Assembly: GCA_905116865.2 (NCBI GenBank)
Contig: CAJHNH020008557.1
Coordinates: 186,001 to 250,000, forward strand
Source of the DNA: Candidula unifasciata
Lineage: Eukaryota; Mollusca; Gastropoda; Stylommatophora; Geomitridae
DNA: 64,000 bases
Direction: 5' to 3'
Of this stretch, positions 44,726 to 56,389 are shown in pieces. The notes under the pieces are model-generated. The model was not told the origin of the DNA and made no database searches. It saw nothing but the letters and a program-made list of their open reading frames with translations. Position 1 is the stretch's first letter. Each line of letters starts with the position of its first letter. Made by a program: the position numbers and the translations under genes.

Positions 44726-46167
44726 ACTGACCTCTTATCTGCTATATTTCCAAAATGTATTTCAGTTTTACTTACCCCATTCTGTTAGAATACCACAATC
44801 TACAGATTAGATGTTTGTTTTTCTTGAGATGGTCAGAGTGTGTTGTTTAGTTTCTCTCACTGCTTGTTTGTTGGAGTCTGTCACTTGTACCTAGGGATAG
44901 AGCACAGGTGCCAGCACAAGGCCATCATCAGTCGTATAGCAGGGTATAGAAGGGGAAGCAGCCAGCAGAAACCATACATTCAGTTGTAGACTAAGCTCAT
45001 TGAAGAAGACATGGGGGCAAGGGCTCTTGAAGGGACCTAACAAGCTTCATCTCATATATCTGGGTACAGTCTGCCCCAGATCAAGAAGTCTCACATTGAG
45101 TATTTATACTGAGTCTCTGGGGTTTGTTGCATAACTCTCACTGTAGCAACTGCTGGATAACATTTAGTCCTTTAACACTGCTTTCTTCTGAATAGACTGT
45201 TGGTTGTTTTGTGTCAGTTTGTCTGTTTCCTACCGGTGGGACATGTTGTGACACAAGACTTGCTTGGGCTGTGTTGGCTTCCCTGTTTGGTCTCTTCTCT
45301 CTCTTGGTGCAGACTGTGCAGTGGAACAGCTTGCTTCAGTGATCACCCCCTTGCAGCTGAAGTAGGCTCAGTGTGATCTGCTGGTCCTGATACAGACAAG
45401 CCTTCCCCTGCTCACATGATCCCTCTTTGTTGCAGCATCTTCTGTCCTGTTCTTTGCTTCAATTATTCAGTGGCAGACAGCAAGGGGAACTGTGAAGATA
45501 ACCATATAGGCATGCACAATCTGCTCACTGAGGTCGGGCTCAATGTTTTGTGCCCTTACTGGAGCCACAATGTGACAGTCTTCAGTACTTCACGCGCACA
45601 CACACATGCACAGTTTTATTCTCTCCCCAGCACACATAAAATAAGCATGTCCCATTGACTGTCATGTGCCACATTTAATTCTTCTGTTTGATTCTGTACT
45701 ACTTTGCTTTTTTCCAGCTAATTTGTCTTGTCTGTGTCTCCATGTTTTGTCACAACTAATTCCTTTTTTGTAGTATTTCACACTGTTGGTGTAGCTGCAC
45801 TTGAGTTTCTTGTCTTGAGTCTTGAGTTCTTATAATTAATACTTATGATATTCTTGTAATTACCTACTATTGCTTGTCCTCCTATGATCATGTGGATTTT
45901 TCAACTAATTCCCATGATGTACTGTTGTTACACACTGCTTTGCCTATGGCTACACATAATTGTCTTGTCCCGTACATGCATATTGCTTCATAGCTAAATC
46001 GTTTTATGTCTTTCGCACCCTCTAATATATTGCTTTGTTTGTCATCGTAATGTTTGATTTCTTGATACCAGAAGAATGAGCAGTTAATTCCCATGCTTGT
46101 CTGTGTTGATATCTGTGTGTATGTTGCTTGCTTATGTTGCATGTCAGGATATTCTTTTCTAGAAATT
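44726..46167. other. unique intronic stretch
   Basis: No exon, SINE or array recognised; short frames here have no domain. Confidence 0.4.
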
Positions 46168-46622
46168 TGTTGTGTGGTAATGGCTGTACTGGTGTGCTGA
46201 CTGTACTTGTGTGGTACTGGCAGTATTGGTGTGGTAATGGCTGTACTGGTGTGGTACTGACTGTACTTGTGTGGTACTGACTGTACTTGTGTGGACTAGT
46301 GTGGTACTGACTGTACTGGTGTGGCACTGGCTGTGCTGGTGTGGTGCTGACTGTACCGGTGTGGTACTGGCAGTATTGGTGTGGTAATGACCGTACTGGT
46401 GTGGTACTGACTGTACTTGTGTGGACTAGTGTGGTACTGACTGTACTGGTGTGGCACTGGCTGTGCTGGTGTGGTGCTGACTGTACCGGTGTGGTACTGG
46501 CAGTATTGGTGTGGTAATGACCATACTGGTGTGGTACTGACTGTACTTGTGTGGACTAGTGTGGCACTGACTGTACTGGTGTGGCACTGACTGTACTGGT
46601 GTGGCACTGGTGTGGCACTGAC
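46168..46622. repeat. minisatellite, about 20-bp unit with a 130-bp higher-order repeat
   Basis: The unit is GTGTGGTACTGACTGTACTG. The variant string starting GTGGCACTGGCTGTGCTGG occurs at 46321 and 46451. Confidence 0.93.
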
Positions 46623-46895
46623 TATATTATATATATAAAACAGCATACATGTCATTGGTCAGTGTTAACTAGTACCGCAGACATAAAATGTGTTTTTACA
46701 CCTAGATTGATTGACTCAGGGAGAAACAAATGACCAGGTTAGATACAGTATCATTACTTTGCATTTGGTTACTGTTGCATATACTTAAATGGAATTTAAG
46801 TTAAGAACTGACATCATTGTACTTGAGACATTCCCGTAAGTGTTCTGCCCCATCTTCAGCAGCCAGTGCAGAGTTCTATTTCTGATGGTACCATT
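46623..46895. other. unique intronic stretch
   Basis: Begins with a short (TA)n run at about 46625; nothing else recognised. Confidence 0.4.
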
Positions 46896-48048
46896 ATCAG
46901 CCTTGTAACACTGCTGTCATTGTGAGGTTCAGTGTGTCAGGTTTAACACTGCTGTCATTGTGAGGTTCAGTATTTCAGGTTTGTCACTACTGCCATTGTG
47001 AGGCTCAGTATGTCAGGTTTAACACTGTTGTCATTGTGAGCTTCAGTGTGTCAGGTTTAACATTGTTATCATGAGATTTAGTGTGTCAGGTTTAACACTG
47101 CTGTCATCATGTGCTGTCATTATGAGGCTTAGTGTGTCAGGTTTATCACTGCTGCCATCGTAAGGTTCAGTATGTCATGTTTAACATTGTTGTCATCATG
47201 AGGTTCTGTGTATATCAGGTTTAACATTGTTGTCATCATGAGATTTTGTGTGTATCAAGTTTAACACAGTTGTCATCATGAGGCATAGTGTGTCAGGTTT
47301 AACATTTTTGTCGTCATGAGGTTCTGTGTGTCAGGTTTAACATTGTTGTCATCATGAGGTTCGATGTGTCAGGTTTAACATTGTTGTCATCATGAGGTTC
47401 TGTGTATCAGGTTTAACATTGCTACCATAATGAGGTTCAGTGTGTCAGGTTTTACACTGTTGTCATCATGGTGGTTCAGTGTGTCAGGTTTAACATTGTT
47501 GTCATCATGAGGTTCCATGTGTCAGGTTTAACATTGCTATCATCATGAGGTTCCGTGTGTGAGGTTTAACATTGTTGCCATCATGAGATTCAGTGTCAGG
47601 TTTAACATTGTTGTGATCATAAGATTCTGTGTGTCTGGTTTAACATTGTTGTCATCATGAGGTTCTGTGTCAGATTTAACATTGTTGTCATCATGAGGTT
47701 CAGTGTGTCAGGTTTAACATTGTTGTCATCATGAGGTACCGTGTGTTAGGTTTAACATTGTTGTCATCATGATTCTCCGTGTGTCAGGTTTAACATTGTT
47801 GTCATGAGGCTCAGTGTGTCAGGTTTAACATTGTTGTCATCATGAGATTCAGTGTGTCAGGTTTAACATTGTTGTCATCATGAGGTTCAGTGTGTCAGGT
47901 TTAACATTGTTGTCATCATGAGATTCAGTGTGTCAGGTTTAACATTGTTGTCATCATAAGGTTCAGTGTGTCAGGTTTAACATTGCTGCTGTCATGAGGT
48001 TCAGTGTGTCAGGTTTAACATTGCTGTCATCATCATGATATATGTGTC
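46896..48048. repeat. minisatellite, 38-bp unit, about 30 copies
   Basis: The unit contains GTCATCATGAGGTTCAGTGT and GTCAGGTTTAACATTGT. Copies left of 47280 are more diverged than those at 47690-47960. Confidence 0.95.
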
Positions 48049-48157
48049 AGGTTTACATTCATTATCAAAATGAGTATAGACAGTCAGTTTTTTCCCTCTT
48101 AATATTATATGTAAGTTTGTGAGATACTTTTAATATTTCTTGTAACAGGACAAGATA

Positions 48158-48481
48158 TACAGAAGATTAGGTCGTATTTCATGGAAACAAAAGCTATCAA
48201 ATACAGAGGTACTGAGGAAATTAGGAATGAAAAGAGAGTTGCTAGGTGAAATAAAAAAGAGACAAGTGAAATATTTTGGCCACATTAAAAGACATAACAG
48301 TATTTTTAAGATCATCCTAGAGGGAAAGGTTCAAGGTAGGCGAGCAAAAGGCAGACAGCGTTACAAGTGGGAGGACGAACAGCAGTATGAGTGAGTGTAC
48401 ATCAAGGGCAAGAGACAGGGCTTGTTGGAGATCCATTGCAGCCAACCTTCATTGTGGAGACGGCACCTGATTGGTTGATTG
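48158..48481 (+). mobile_element. LINE-tail element family A, copy 3, with 14-bp target-site duplication
   Basis: The element begins TACAGAAGATTAGGT and ends near ACCTGATTGGTTGATTG. It is flanked by the perfect direct repeat AACAGGACAAGATA at 48144-48157 and 48482-48495. Its frame reads YRRLGRISWKQKLS, KRELLGEIKKRQVKYFGHIK and GRRAKGRQRYKWED, the far C-terminus of a non-LTR reverse transcriptase. It ends about 130 bp upstream of the last TCF exon. Confidence 0.85.
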
Positions 48482-48613
48482 AACAGGACAAGATAATTAT
48501 GGGTAGAACATGTATGTTGTGAAGTTATTGGTTAAGCTGTTAGTAACATAGCCTTTATTGTTATTTTCATGTTATTGATCACAACTAATTGTTGGAAATT
48601 TTATTTTTATCAG

Positions 48614-49199
48614 GCGAAAGAAGAAGTGCATCCGTTATAAGTATGGCAGTGGAGAGGATGAAATGGAACAGTTTGAGGATTCTTTGCTGAGGGACCAAAG
48701 TATGGACTCTTCATTTCTGTCCGGTTGTGAGTCTGATTCTACAAACCCAGTGACCAGTCCAGTACCTGAGAAGTATGGACCACAATTAACATGTCTTTCA
48801 GATGGCGACGACAGAGCTGTGATGAACTCTGCTTACTGTGCTGTTGTCAGCAACCAGGCTGTGATGAGCTCCCAGTTTCCTCTCATCCATCTGAACTCTG
48901 TGACCAGGGAGAGAGAGAACAAGTTATTTCAACATTTGCCTTACAGTTTGATGAGTTCCAGGCCACCGACATCTTCACAAGTACCAGCACTAAGACACTT
49001 CACCAATCACTCCGTGGACCAGTTTTTGTTTCAGCCACCCCCACTCTGCTTGCCATATCACCTTCGACCTCCTCCTCCACTGGCCCTGCCAGTGTCTTAC
49101 ATTGGGTACCCGTTCCCTCGTCAGCCCGAGTCCTCTGAAGAGGAGCAGCTACCTGATAGATTGCCTATATCTCTTAGCATGAAGCCAGCCTTTGAATAA
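48614..49199 (+). CDS. TCF/LEF: TCF/LEF terminal coding exon: end of C-clamp and C-terminal tail (residues 321-515, stop)
   Basis: The acceptor is TTTTATTTTTATCAG. It completes Arg and reads RKKKCIRYKYGSGEDEMEQ, supplying the fourth C-clamp cysteine and its basic patch, then an acidic/Ser-rich tail (EDSLLRDQSMDSSFLSGCES) and a Pro/Leu-rich segment. The last residues are RLPISLSMKPAFE and the stop is TAA at 49197-49199. PISLS resembles the PxxLS motifs by which C-terminal tails of some TCFs bind CtBP; that role is inference. The frame at 48791-49138 is a shadow. Confidence 0.97.
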
Positions 49200-49802
49200 C
49201 AAGTTCCGGATGAGTTCTGTAGCCACACTGTAGCAGCAGGAGAGTTTTTTATCAATATTGAATCTTTGAATTGTGTTCCGGGGGCTAGCACTACAGACTT
49301 GATCTAGAGTCTCATCTCTCCTCAGTATCACCTGGTAAACATTAGCATAGTTGAGTAGTGTAGCCCAGTCGGAGGATTTACCTCACATGGGGAACGGTTG
49401 ATTCATTCTTCTTCTTGACTTAAACTAGTCTTTGAGTGGACCCAGCAACCACATGGTCTGGACATTTGCAGGGGGAGACCAGTGGGCTGATGTCTGGGTT
49501 TACCTCACCAGATAAACAAGATTGTTGCCCCTTAACAGTAAATCATTAATGTGATGAAATTGGGATGACTGCAGCCAAGCTGGTATACATGAATTCACTG
49601 AACACAAACATGAATACAAGACTTAGCTAGAGAGACAGAAGAAACAGGACAATAATTATTGCTTTTCCTGTACTTGTGCTACTTGCCCTTAGTGAGATTC
49701 TCATTTATAGTTTTTGTTCAATGAATTTGAGTAAACCTATGATTACTGTTTCATTTCAGAATTTTGAGAAGGTGTGAGACTTTGAAATTTGCTCTTCTGG
49801 CA
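49200..49802 (+). other. probable 3' UTR start
   Basis: Unique sequence after the TCF stop, no further exon. I found no convincing AATAAA before the 31-bp array; later AATAAA hexamers lie at about 53527 and 54566, so the transcript end cannot be placed. Confidence 0.5.
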
Positions 49803-51115
49803 GCTCAGCAACATCATGTTGTACTGTTTGGAGAACCATCAGCATCATGTTGTACTGTTTAGAGAACTAGCAGCATCATGTTGTACTGTTTAGAGAACCA
49901 TCAGCATCATGTTGTACTGTTTAGAGAACCATCAACATCATGTTGTACTGTTTAGAGAACTATCAGCATCATGTTGTACTGTTTAGAGAACCATCAGCAT
50001 CATGTTGTACTGTTTAGAGAACTAGCAACATCATGTTGTACTGTTTAGAGAACTAGCAACATCATGTTGTACTGTTTAGAGAACCATCAACATCATGTTG
50101 TACTGTTTAGAGAACCATCAGCATCATGTTGTACTGTTTAGAGAACTAGCAACATCATGTTGTACTGTTTAGAGAACTAGCAACATCATGTTGTACTGTT
50201 TAGAGAACCATCAACATCATGTTGTACTGTTTAGAGAACCATCAGCATCATGTTGTACTGTTTAGAGAACTATCAGCATCATGTTGTACTGTTTAGAGAA
50301 CCATCAGCATCATGTTGTACTGTTTAGAGAACCATCAGCATCATGTTGTACTGTTTAGAGAACTATCAGCATCATGTTGTACTGTTTAGAGAACCATCAG
50401 CATCATGTTGTACTGTTTAGAGAACCATCAGCATCATGTTGTACTGTTTGGAGAACTATCAGCATCATGTTGTACTGTTTAGAGAACCATCAGCATCATG
50501 TTTTACTGTTTAGAGAACTATCAGCATCATGTTGTACTGTTTAGAGAACCATCAGCATCATGTTGTACTGTTTAGAGAACCATCAGCATCATGTTGTACT
50601 GTTTAGAGAACCATCAACATCATGTTGTACTGTTTAGAGAACCATCAGCATCATGTTGTACTGTTTAGAGAACCATCAGCATCATGTTGTACTGTTTAGA
50701 GAACCAGCAACATCATGTTGTACTGTTTAGAGAACCATCAGCATCATGTTGTACTGTTTAGAGAACCATCAACATCATGTTGTACTGTTTAGAGAACCAT
50801 CAGCATCATGTTGTACTGTTTAGAGAACCATCAGCATCATGTTGTACTGTTTAGAGAACCAGCAACATCATGTTGTACTGTTTAGAGAACCATCAGCATC
50901 AAGTTGTACCGTTTAGAGAACTATCAGCATCATGTTGTACTGTTTAGAGAACTATCAGCATCATGTTGTATTGTTTAGAGAACCATCAGCATCATGTTGT
51001 ACTGTTTAGAGAACTATCAGCATCATGTTGTACTGTTTAGAGAACCATCAGCATCATGTTGTACTGTTTAGAGAACTAGCAACATTTTGTTCTACTGTTT
51101 ACAGAACCTTCAGCA
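49803..51115. repeat. minisatellite, 31-bp unit, about 42 copies
   Basis: The unit contains CAGCATCATGTTGTACTGTT and TAGAGAACCAT. The end block alternates ACCAT, ACTAT and ACTAG. It may be transcribed in the TCF 3' UTR. Confidence 0.97.
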
Positions 51116-51221
51116 TAATCGGGGCTTTTACTGGTCTGTTTGTTCACGTATGCAGAAACTTCATAATTTGCTAACAAGGCCCCAGTCTATTTAACTTACC
51201 AGAATATCTGATTCCAGACTG

Positions 51222-53010
51222 TTTTACAGCACACAGATTTGCTTAGAAGGAGAGGTTTATGTCTGCACACAGATTTGCTTAGAAGGAGAGGTTTATGTCT
51301 GCACACAGATTTGCTTAGAAGGAGAGGTTTATGTCTGCACACAGATTTGCTTAGAAGGAGAGGTTTATGTCAGCACACAGATTTGCTTAGAAGGAGAGGT
51401 TTATGTCAGCACACAGATTTGCTTAGAAGGAGAGGTTTATGTCTGCACACAGATTTGCTTAGAAGGAGAGGTTTATGTCTGCACACAGATTTGCTTAGAA
51501 GGAGAGGTTTATGTCAGCACACAGATTTGCTTAGAAGGAGAGGTTTATGTCTGCACACAGATTTGCTTAGAAGGAGAGGTTTATGTCAGCACACAGATTT
51601 GCTTAGAAGGAGAGGTTTATGTCTGCACACAGATTTGCTTAGAAGGAGAGGTTTATGTCTGCACACAGATTTGCTTAGAAGGAGAGGTTTATGTCTGCAC
51701 ACAGAGATTTGCTTAGAAGGAGAGGTTTATGTCTGCACACAGATTTGCTTAGAAGGAGAGGTTTATGTCTGCACACAGATTTGCTTAGAAGGAGAGGTTT
51801 TGTATGTCTGCACACAGATTTTGTACTGCACAGAGAGGAGAGAGTTTTATGTCTGCACACAGATTTGCTTAGAAGGAGAGGTTTATGTCTGCACACAGAT
51901 TTGCTTAGAAGGAGAGGTTTATGTCTGCACACAGATTTGCTTAGAAGGAGAGGTTTATGTCTTTGCTTAGAAGCACACAGATTTGCTTAGGAAGGAGAGG
52001 TTTATGTCAGCACACAGATTTGCTTAGAAGGAGAGGTTTATGTCTGCACACAGATTTGCTTAGAAGGAGAGGTTTATGTCTGCACACAGATTTGGTTTAG
52101 AAGGAGATTTTTATGTTTGCACACAGATTTGCTTAGAAGGAGAGGTTTATGTCTGCACACAGATTTTGCTTAGAAGGAGAGTCTATGTCTGCAACATGTT
52201 TGCTTATCAGAAGATGTCTGCACACAGATTTGCTTAGAAGGAGAGGTTTATGTCTGCACACAGATTTGCTTAGAAGGAGAGGTTTATGTCTGCACACAGA
52301 TTTGCTTAGAAGGAGAGGTTTATGTCTGCACACAGATTTGCTTAGAAGGAGAGGTTTATGTCTGCACACAGATTTGCTTAGAAGGAGAGGTTTATGTCTG
52401 CACACAGATTTGCTTAGAAGGAGAGGTTTATGTCTGCACACAGATTTGCTTAGAAGGAGAGGTTTATGTCTGCACACAGATTTGCTTAGAAGGAGAGGTT
52501 TATGTCTGCACACAGATTTGCTTAGAAGGAGAGGTTTATGTCTGCACACAGATTTGCTTAGAAGGAGAGGTTTATGTCTGCACACAGATTTGCTTAGAAG
52601 GAGAGGTTTATGTCTGCACACAGATTTGCTTAGAAGGAGAGGTTTATGTCAGCACACAGATTTGCTTAGAAGGAGAGGTTTATGTCTGCACACAGATTTG
52701 CTTAGAAGGAGAGGTTTATGTCTGCACACAGATTTGCTTAGAAGGAGAGGTTTATGTCTGCACACAGATTTGCTTAGAAGGAGAGGTTTATGTCTGCACA
52801 CAGATTTGCTTAGAAGGAGAGGTTTATGTCTGCACACAGATTTGCTTAGAAGGAGAGGTTTATGTCTGCACACAGATTTGCTTAGAAGGAGAGGTTTATG
52901 TCTGCACACAGATTTGCTTAGAAGAATATCTGATTCCAGACTGTTTTAGAAGGAGAGGTTTATGTCTGCACACAGATTTGCTTAGAAGGAGAGGTTTATG
53001 TCTGCACATA
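51222..53010. repeat. minisatellite, 36-bp unit, about 49 copies, with captured flank
   Basis: The unit contains AGATTTGCTTAGAAGGAGAG and GTTTATGTCTGCACAC. Copies 52230-52900 are almost identical; 51700-52210 has indels. A 24-bp flank containing ATCTGATTCCAGACTGTTTT occurs just outside the array at 51203-51226 and again inside it at 52925-52948. Open frames on both strands (up to 266 codons) are artefacts. Confidence 0.97.
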
Positions 53011-53650
53011 GTTAGACACAAAGGAAAGTCTTTGACCATGGATAGATGAATATGAGCGTAACATTATATTTCTGATGGACTTTTGGTGTAAAAAGGGTCC
53101 TGTACGTTCAGCTGCTTTACGGCACTTGTTTATGATGTGGCGGATGGTGTTGTCTTTTATATGTATACGTTGTATACCTGCTACAGAATTGAAAGATGTA
53201 CAACTGTACATACAGACAGGTAAAATATGTTCAAACTGGTTATTTACACAAACTGTGATGCTGTTTTATGAACTTAAGGGGCAGATTATGTATTAATTCT
53301 ACATAAGTGTCACAGATAAGGCAATAACTGATTCACAGACCAGTCTTAGCTTGTGGGCCATAGTTTGCCTCCCCCGGTATATACTCATAGGTCACGATTT
53401 GAATGAGTTTTACAGGTGAAAACATGTACATATCCTTCATAGACTACACAAAATGCATGACTGTGAAGCATAATGACATAATCAGACTTTTAAAACAAAT
53501 TAAATGTTAATGTCAAAATCTGTAAATAATAAAGAATGTGTATTGGCAGCAAAAACAGCGTTAAGATTGAACAACCATTGAGGAAACCGAAGGCTCGGAC
53601 AAAGATGACTGCTGTCCCCCTTTATATATGTTAATATTGTGGACATACAG
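53011..53650. other. unique stretch
   Basis: No gene recognised; overlapping small frames at 52996-53296 have no domain. AATAAAG at about 53527 is a possible polyadenylation signal. Confidence 0.4.
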
Positions 53651-53658
53651 CTATAGAG

Positions 53659-53841
53659 CAGGACTGGTCAATAAGTTTATCCAGGGATCACAATTTGTGA
53701 ATGGGGATCATCGCGGGTCAGAAGCCCAAGCCCTAGCATAGACAGATCATTAATACAATACAGCAGGCAGTGATCCGCGGGCCACTTGCTAGGTCTCCGC
53801 AGGCCAGATTTTGCCTGCAGGCCGCCTGTTGAGCAGCCATG
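53659..53841 (+). mobile_element. hAT-type MITE, 183 bp, with near-perfect 8-bp target duplication
   Basis: The left end CAGGACTGGTCAA and the reverse complement of the right end CATGGCTGCTCAA match at 10 of 13 positions. Flanks CTATAGAG (53651-53658) and CTGTAGAG (53842-53849) match at 7 of 8, the duplication length of hAT transposons. The interior has GCGGGCCACTTGCTAGG and GCAGGCCGCCTGTTGAGC, typical of non-autonomous hAT elements. No coding sequence. A degraded relative is at 21688. Confidence 0.8.
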
Positions 53842-54049
53842 CTGTAGAGGATATGCCAGGAGTAATGGTTGTTAATCAGTGTCAGTCAAATACTTGATGG
53901 CTACAAATCAGAGCAGAGCAGTCATTGTAAAATTGCAGGTATGGGCCTCAGTTGAAATGAGAGAAGAATGCTGGTAATAGCAACACAGTGGATTGTGTCT
54001 AAACTTATGTCAGTAGCATGCATTTTTGACATGTCTATGATGTAATGCA

Positions 54050-54215
54050 GGGCTCAGTAGAGGGAAAGAGGAGAAGAGGCAGACCCAGAAAGACCTGGTT
54101 ACTGAATGTGACTGACTGGACAGGCCTTAGGCATGCAACCACGAAGTCCATCGCATCTGACCGCCAAAAGTCGATAGAAACTGGTGACCCAACAACACGT
54201 AGTGTTACAGGATGA
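54050..54215 (+). mobile_element. LINE 3' fragment
   Basis: It encodes GKRRRGRPRKTWLLNV then DWTGLRHATTKSIASDRQ and ends in a (GAT)n-like run, the end of a non-LTR reverse-transcriptase protein. Nothing more of the element is present. Confidence 0.65.
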
Positions 54216-54227
54216 TAATGATGATGA

Positions 54228-54340
54228 TGTAATAATGTCAGTGAGAGATGCTGTATGTCTAGGATGTAATCATGTCAGTGAGAGTTGTATGTCTAGGATG
54301 TAATCATGTCTTAGAGAGATGCTGTGTATGTAGGATGTAA
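54228..54340. repeat. 41-bp unit x about 3
   Basis: The unit contains GATGCTGTATGTCTAGGATG and TAATCATGTCAGTGAGA. Confidence 0.8.
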
Positions 54341-54363
54341 TTTTGTGGCTGACTAGTATTGTA

Positions 54364-54545
54364 CTTAGGTACAGCTTTGCTAAAACAATTTTAAAAAATG
54401 GTCCCGTTTAAGCAGCATCCCCAAAGGGGGAGCTTTAGGTTATAATTATGAAAGTTGTCTACCGGCAACCCAGAAACTGTCCCAACCGGCAACAAAGTTG
54501 TCTACCGGCGACCCAGTGGGCGGCCAGATTGCCGATGCTAGTTTT
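54364..54545 (+). repeat. interspersed repeat family G, copy 2
   Basis: Blocks shared with 20583-20830: GCTTTGCT, CAGCATCCCC, AGGTTATAATTATGA, GTCTACCGGC and CCAGTGGGCG. GTCTACCGGC occurs twice here. Confidence 0.6.
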
Positions 54546-55107
54546 ATACCTGCAGAAGGAGTGAAATAAATACTTGCACAAACATTGAGTTGACCGAAAT
54601 GTGGTGTTAGGGAGGTTGCATAATGACATGAAATCTTTTGTTTTTATACAGACTCAGAGTCTGTTTGGGCTGCACACTGACACAGGCCAGCTGTTCTTGG
54701 CTGACTGACTGTACCTCTGATCTTGTGAGTTTCACACAGTGGCTCGCTGGTTGGAAAACCACACCCACTTGTCCAGGTGGAAAGATCACACTGTGGCAAA
54801 CTGACAGATCACACCGACCACAAACTTACTGTATTATCACAAAGTCCATTGTTTTATTACGCTGTATTTTCCAACTGTAAATATATATTTTATGCTTGCC
54901 GCAGCACCTGGTTTGACTTTTGTTGTAATATGTAGAGTTTTATTAATATATATATATCAAATGTCTTTATAAATGGTCTTTATAATATGTACAGAGATCT
55001 GTGGTTATGTCAACTTTTGTTGTCAGGTTCAACATGTTTTCATTCACATGAATTTGCTTCACTAAAATGATATTACATGATATTGTGTTGTGAATGTTGA
55101 CGTAGGT
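54546..55107. other. unique stretch
   Basis: No gene recognised; (TA)n at about 54937-54957. Confidence 0.4.
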
Positions 55108-56170
55108 CAGTGGCTCTCAACCTTCCTAATGCTGGGACCCTTTAAAACAGTTCCCTCATGTTGTGGCAACCCTTTATTACAGTTCCCTCATGTTGTGGCG
55201 ATGCTTTAATACAGTTCCCTCATGTTGTGGCGACCCTTTAATACAGTTACCTCATGTTGTGGCAACCCTTTAATACAGTTCCCTCATGTTGTGGTGACCC
55301 TTTAATACAGTTCCCTCATGTTGTGGCAACCCTTTAATACAGTTCCCTCATGTTGTGGCGACCCTTTAATACAGTTCCCTCATGTTGTGGTGACCCTTTA
55401 ATACAGTTTCCTCATGTTGTGGCAACCCTTTAATACAGTTCCCTCATGTTGTGGCGACCCTTTAATACAGTTCCCTTATGTTGTGGTAACCCTTTAATAC
55501 AGTTCCCTCATGTTGTGGCGACCCTTTAATACAGTTCCTTCATATTGTGGCGACCCTTTAATACAGTTTCCTCATGTTGTGGCGACCCTTTAATACAGTT
55601 CCCTCATGTTGTGGCGACCTTTTAATTCTGTTCCCTCATGTTGTGGCGACCCTTTAATACAGTTCCCTATGTTGTGGCGATCCTTTAATTCTGTTTCCTC
55701 ATGTTGTGGCGACTTTTTAATACAGTTCCCTTGTGTTGTGGCAACCCTTTAATACAGTTCCCTATGTTGTGGCGATCCTTTAATTCTGTTCCCTCATGTT
55801 GTGGTGACCCTTTAATACAGTTCCCTTGTGTTGTGGCTACCCTGTAATTCTGTTCCCTCATGTTGTGGTGACCCTTTAATACAGTTCCCTCATGTTGTGG
55901 TAACCCTTTAACACAGTTCCCTCATGTTGTGGCAACCCTTTAATTTTGTTCCCTATGTTGTGGTGACCCTTTAATACAGTTCCCTCATGTTGTGGCGACC
56001 CTTTAATACAGTTCCCTCATGTTGTGGCAACCCCTAAAAAAATTATTTTCCTTAATAACTTCAGGAAAAATGTTTCTTCTGATGGTCCTAGGCGACCTTG
56101 TGAAAAGGTCACTTGACCTTTAAAAAAAAAAAAAAAAAAAAGGCAGCGCCCGGCAGGTTGAGAACCACTG
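55108..56170 (+). mobile_element. hAT transposon (SPIN/Charlie-like, non-autonomous) with internal minisatellite
   Basis: The ends CAGTGGCTCTCAACCT and AGGTTGAGAACCACTG are inverted repeats with one mismatch. After the left end comes TCCTAATGCTGGGACCCTTT and before the right end ATGGTCCTAGGCGACC; the flank of the array reads AAAATTATTTTCCTTAATAA. From memory these blocks correspond, in order, to the short non-autonomous hAT elements of the SPIN/Charlie group known from tetrapods and reported from a few invertebrates. Candidate 8-bp target copies ACGTAGGT and AAGTAGAG match at 5 of 8. A poly-A run is at 56121-56141. No transposase frame. Confidence 0.82.
55137..56033. repeat. minisatellite, 32-bp unit, about 28 copies, inside the hAT element
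   Basis: The unit is ACCCTTTAATACAGTTCCCT plus CATGTTGTGGCG. It is exactly the sub-terminal segment of the transposon, amplified; variants include TTTAATTCTG and TGTGGTGACC. Confidence 0.96.
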
Positions 56171-56389
56171 AAGTAGAGCATCTGTTAGTCAGGTCTGAAC
56201 TTTGAGTGGTTTTAGCAGGAGACTTTTAGTTGTTTTAATGATGTATGTTTTTGTTGTTTGAATTGATTTCTTTCACGCCGGACAGTCACCATGTTTTATA
56301 TTGAGCAACATTGAGACATGCTTACCATTGGGAGATCATCATATTAGTCAGTAGGTATAGGTTCTGTATAGAACACTGATCTCACAAAA

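Noticed and set aside
48791..49138. 115-codon frame overlapping the last exon
   Set aside because: It is a +1 shadow of the TCF terminal exon.
51239..52949. Arg/Leu-rich repeat proteins on both strands
   Set aside because: 36-bp array; open on both strands at once, as expected of a short unit without stop codons.
56121..56141. Poly-A run as a retroposon tail
   Set aside because: It lies inside the hAT element before its right terminal repeat, so it is an internal A tract.
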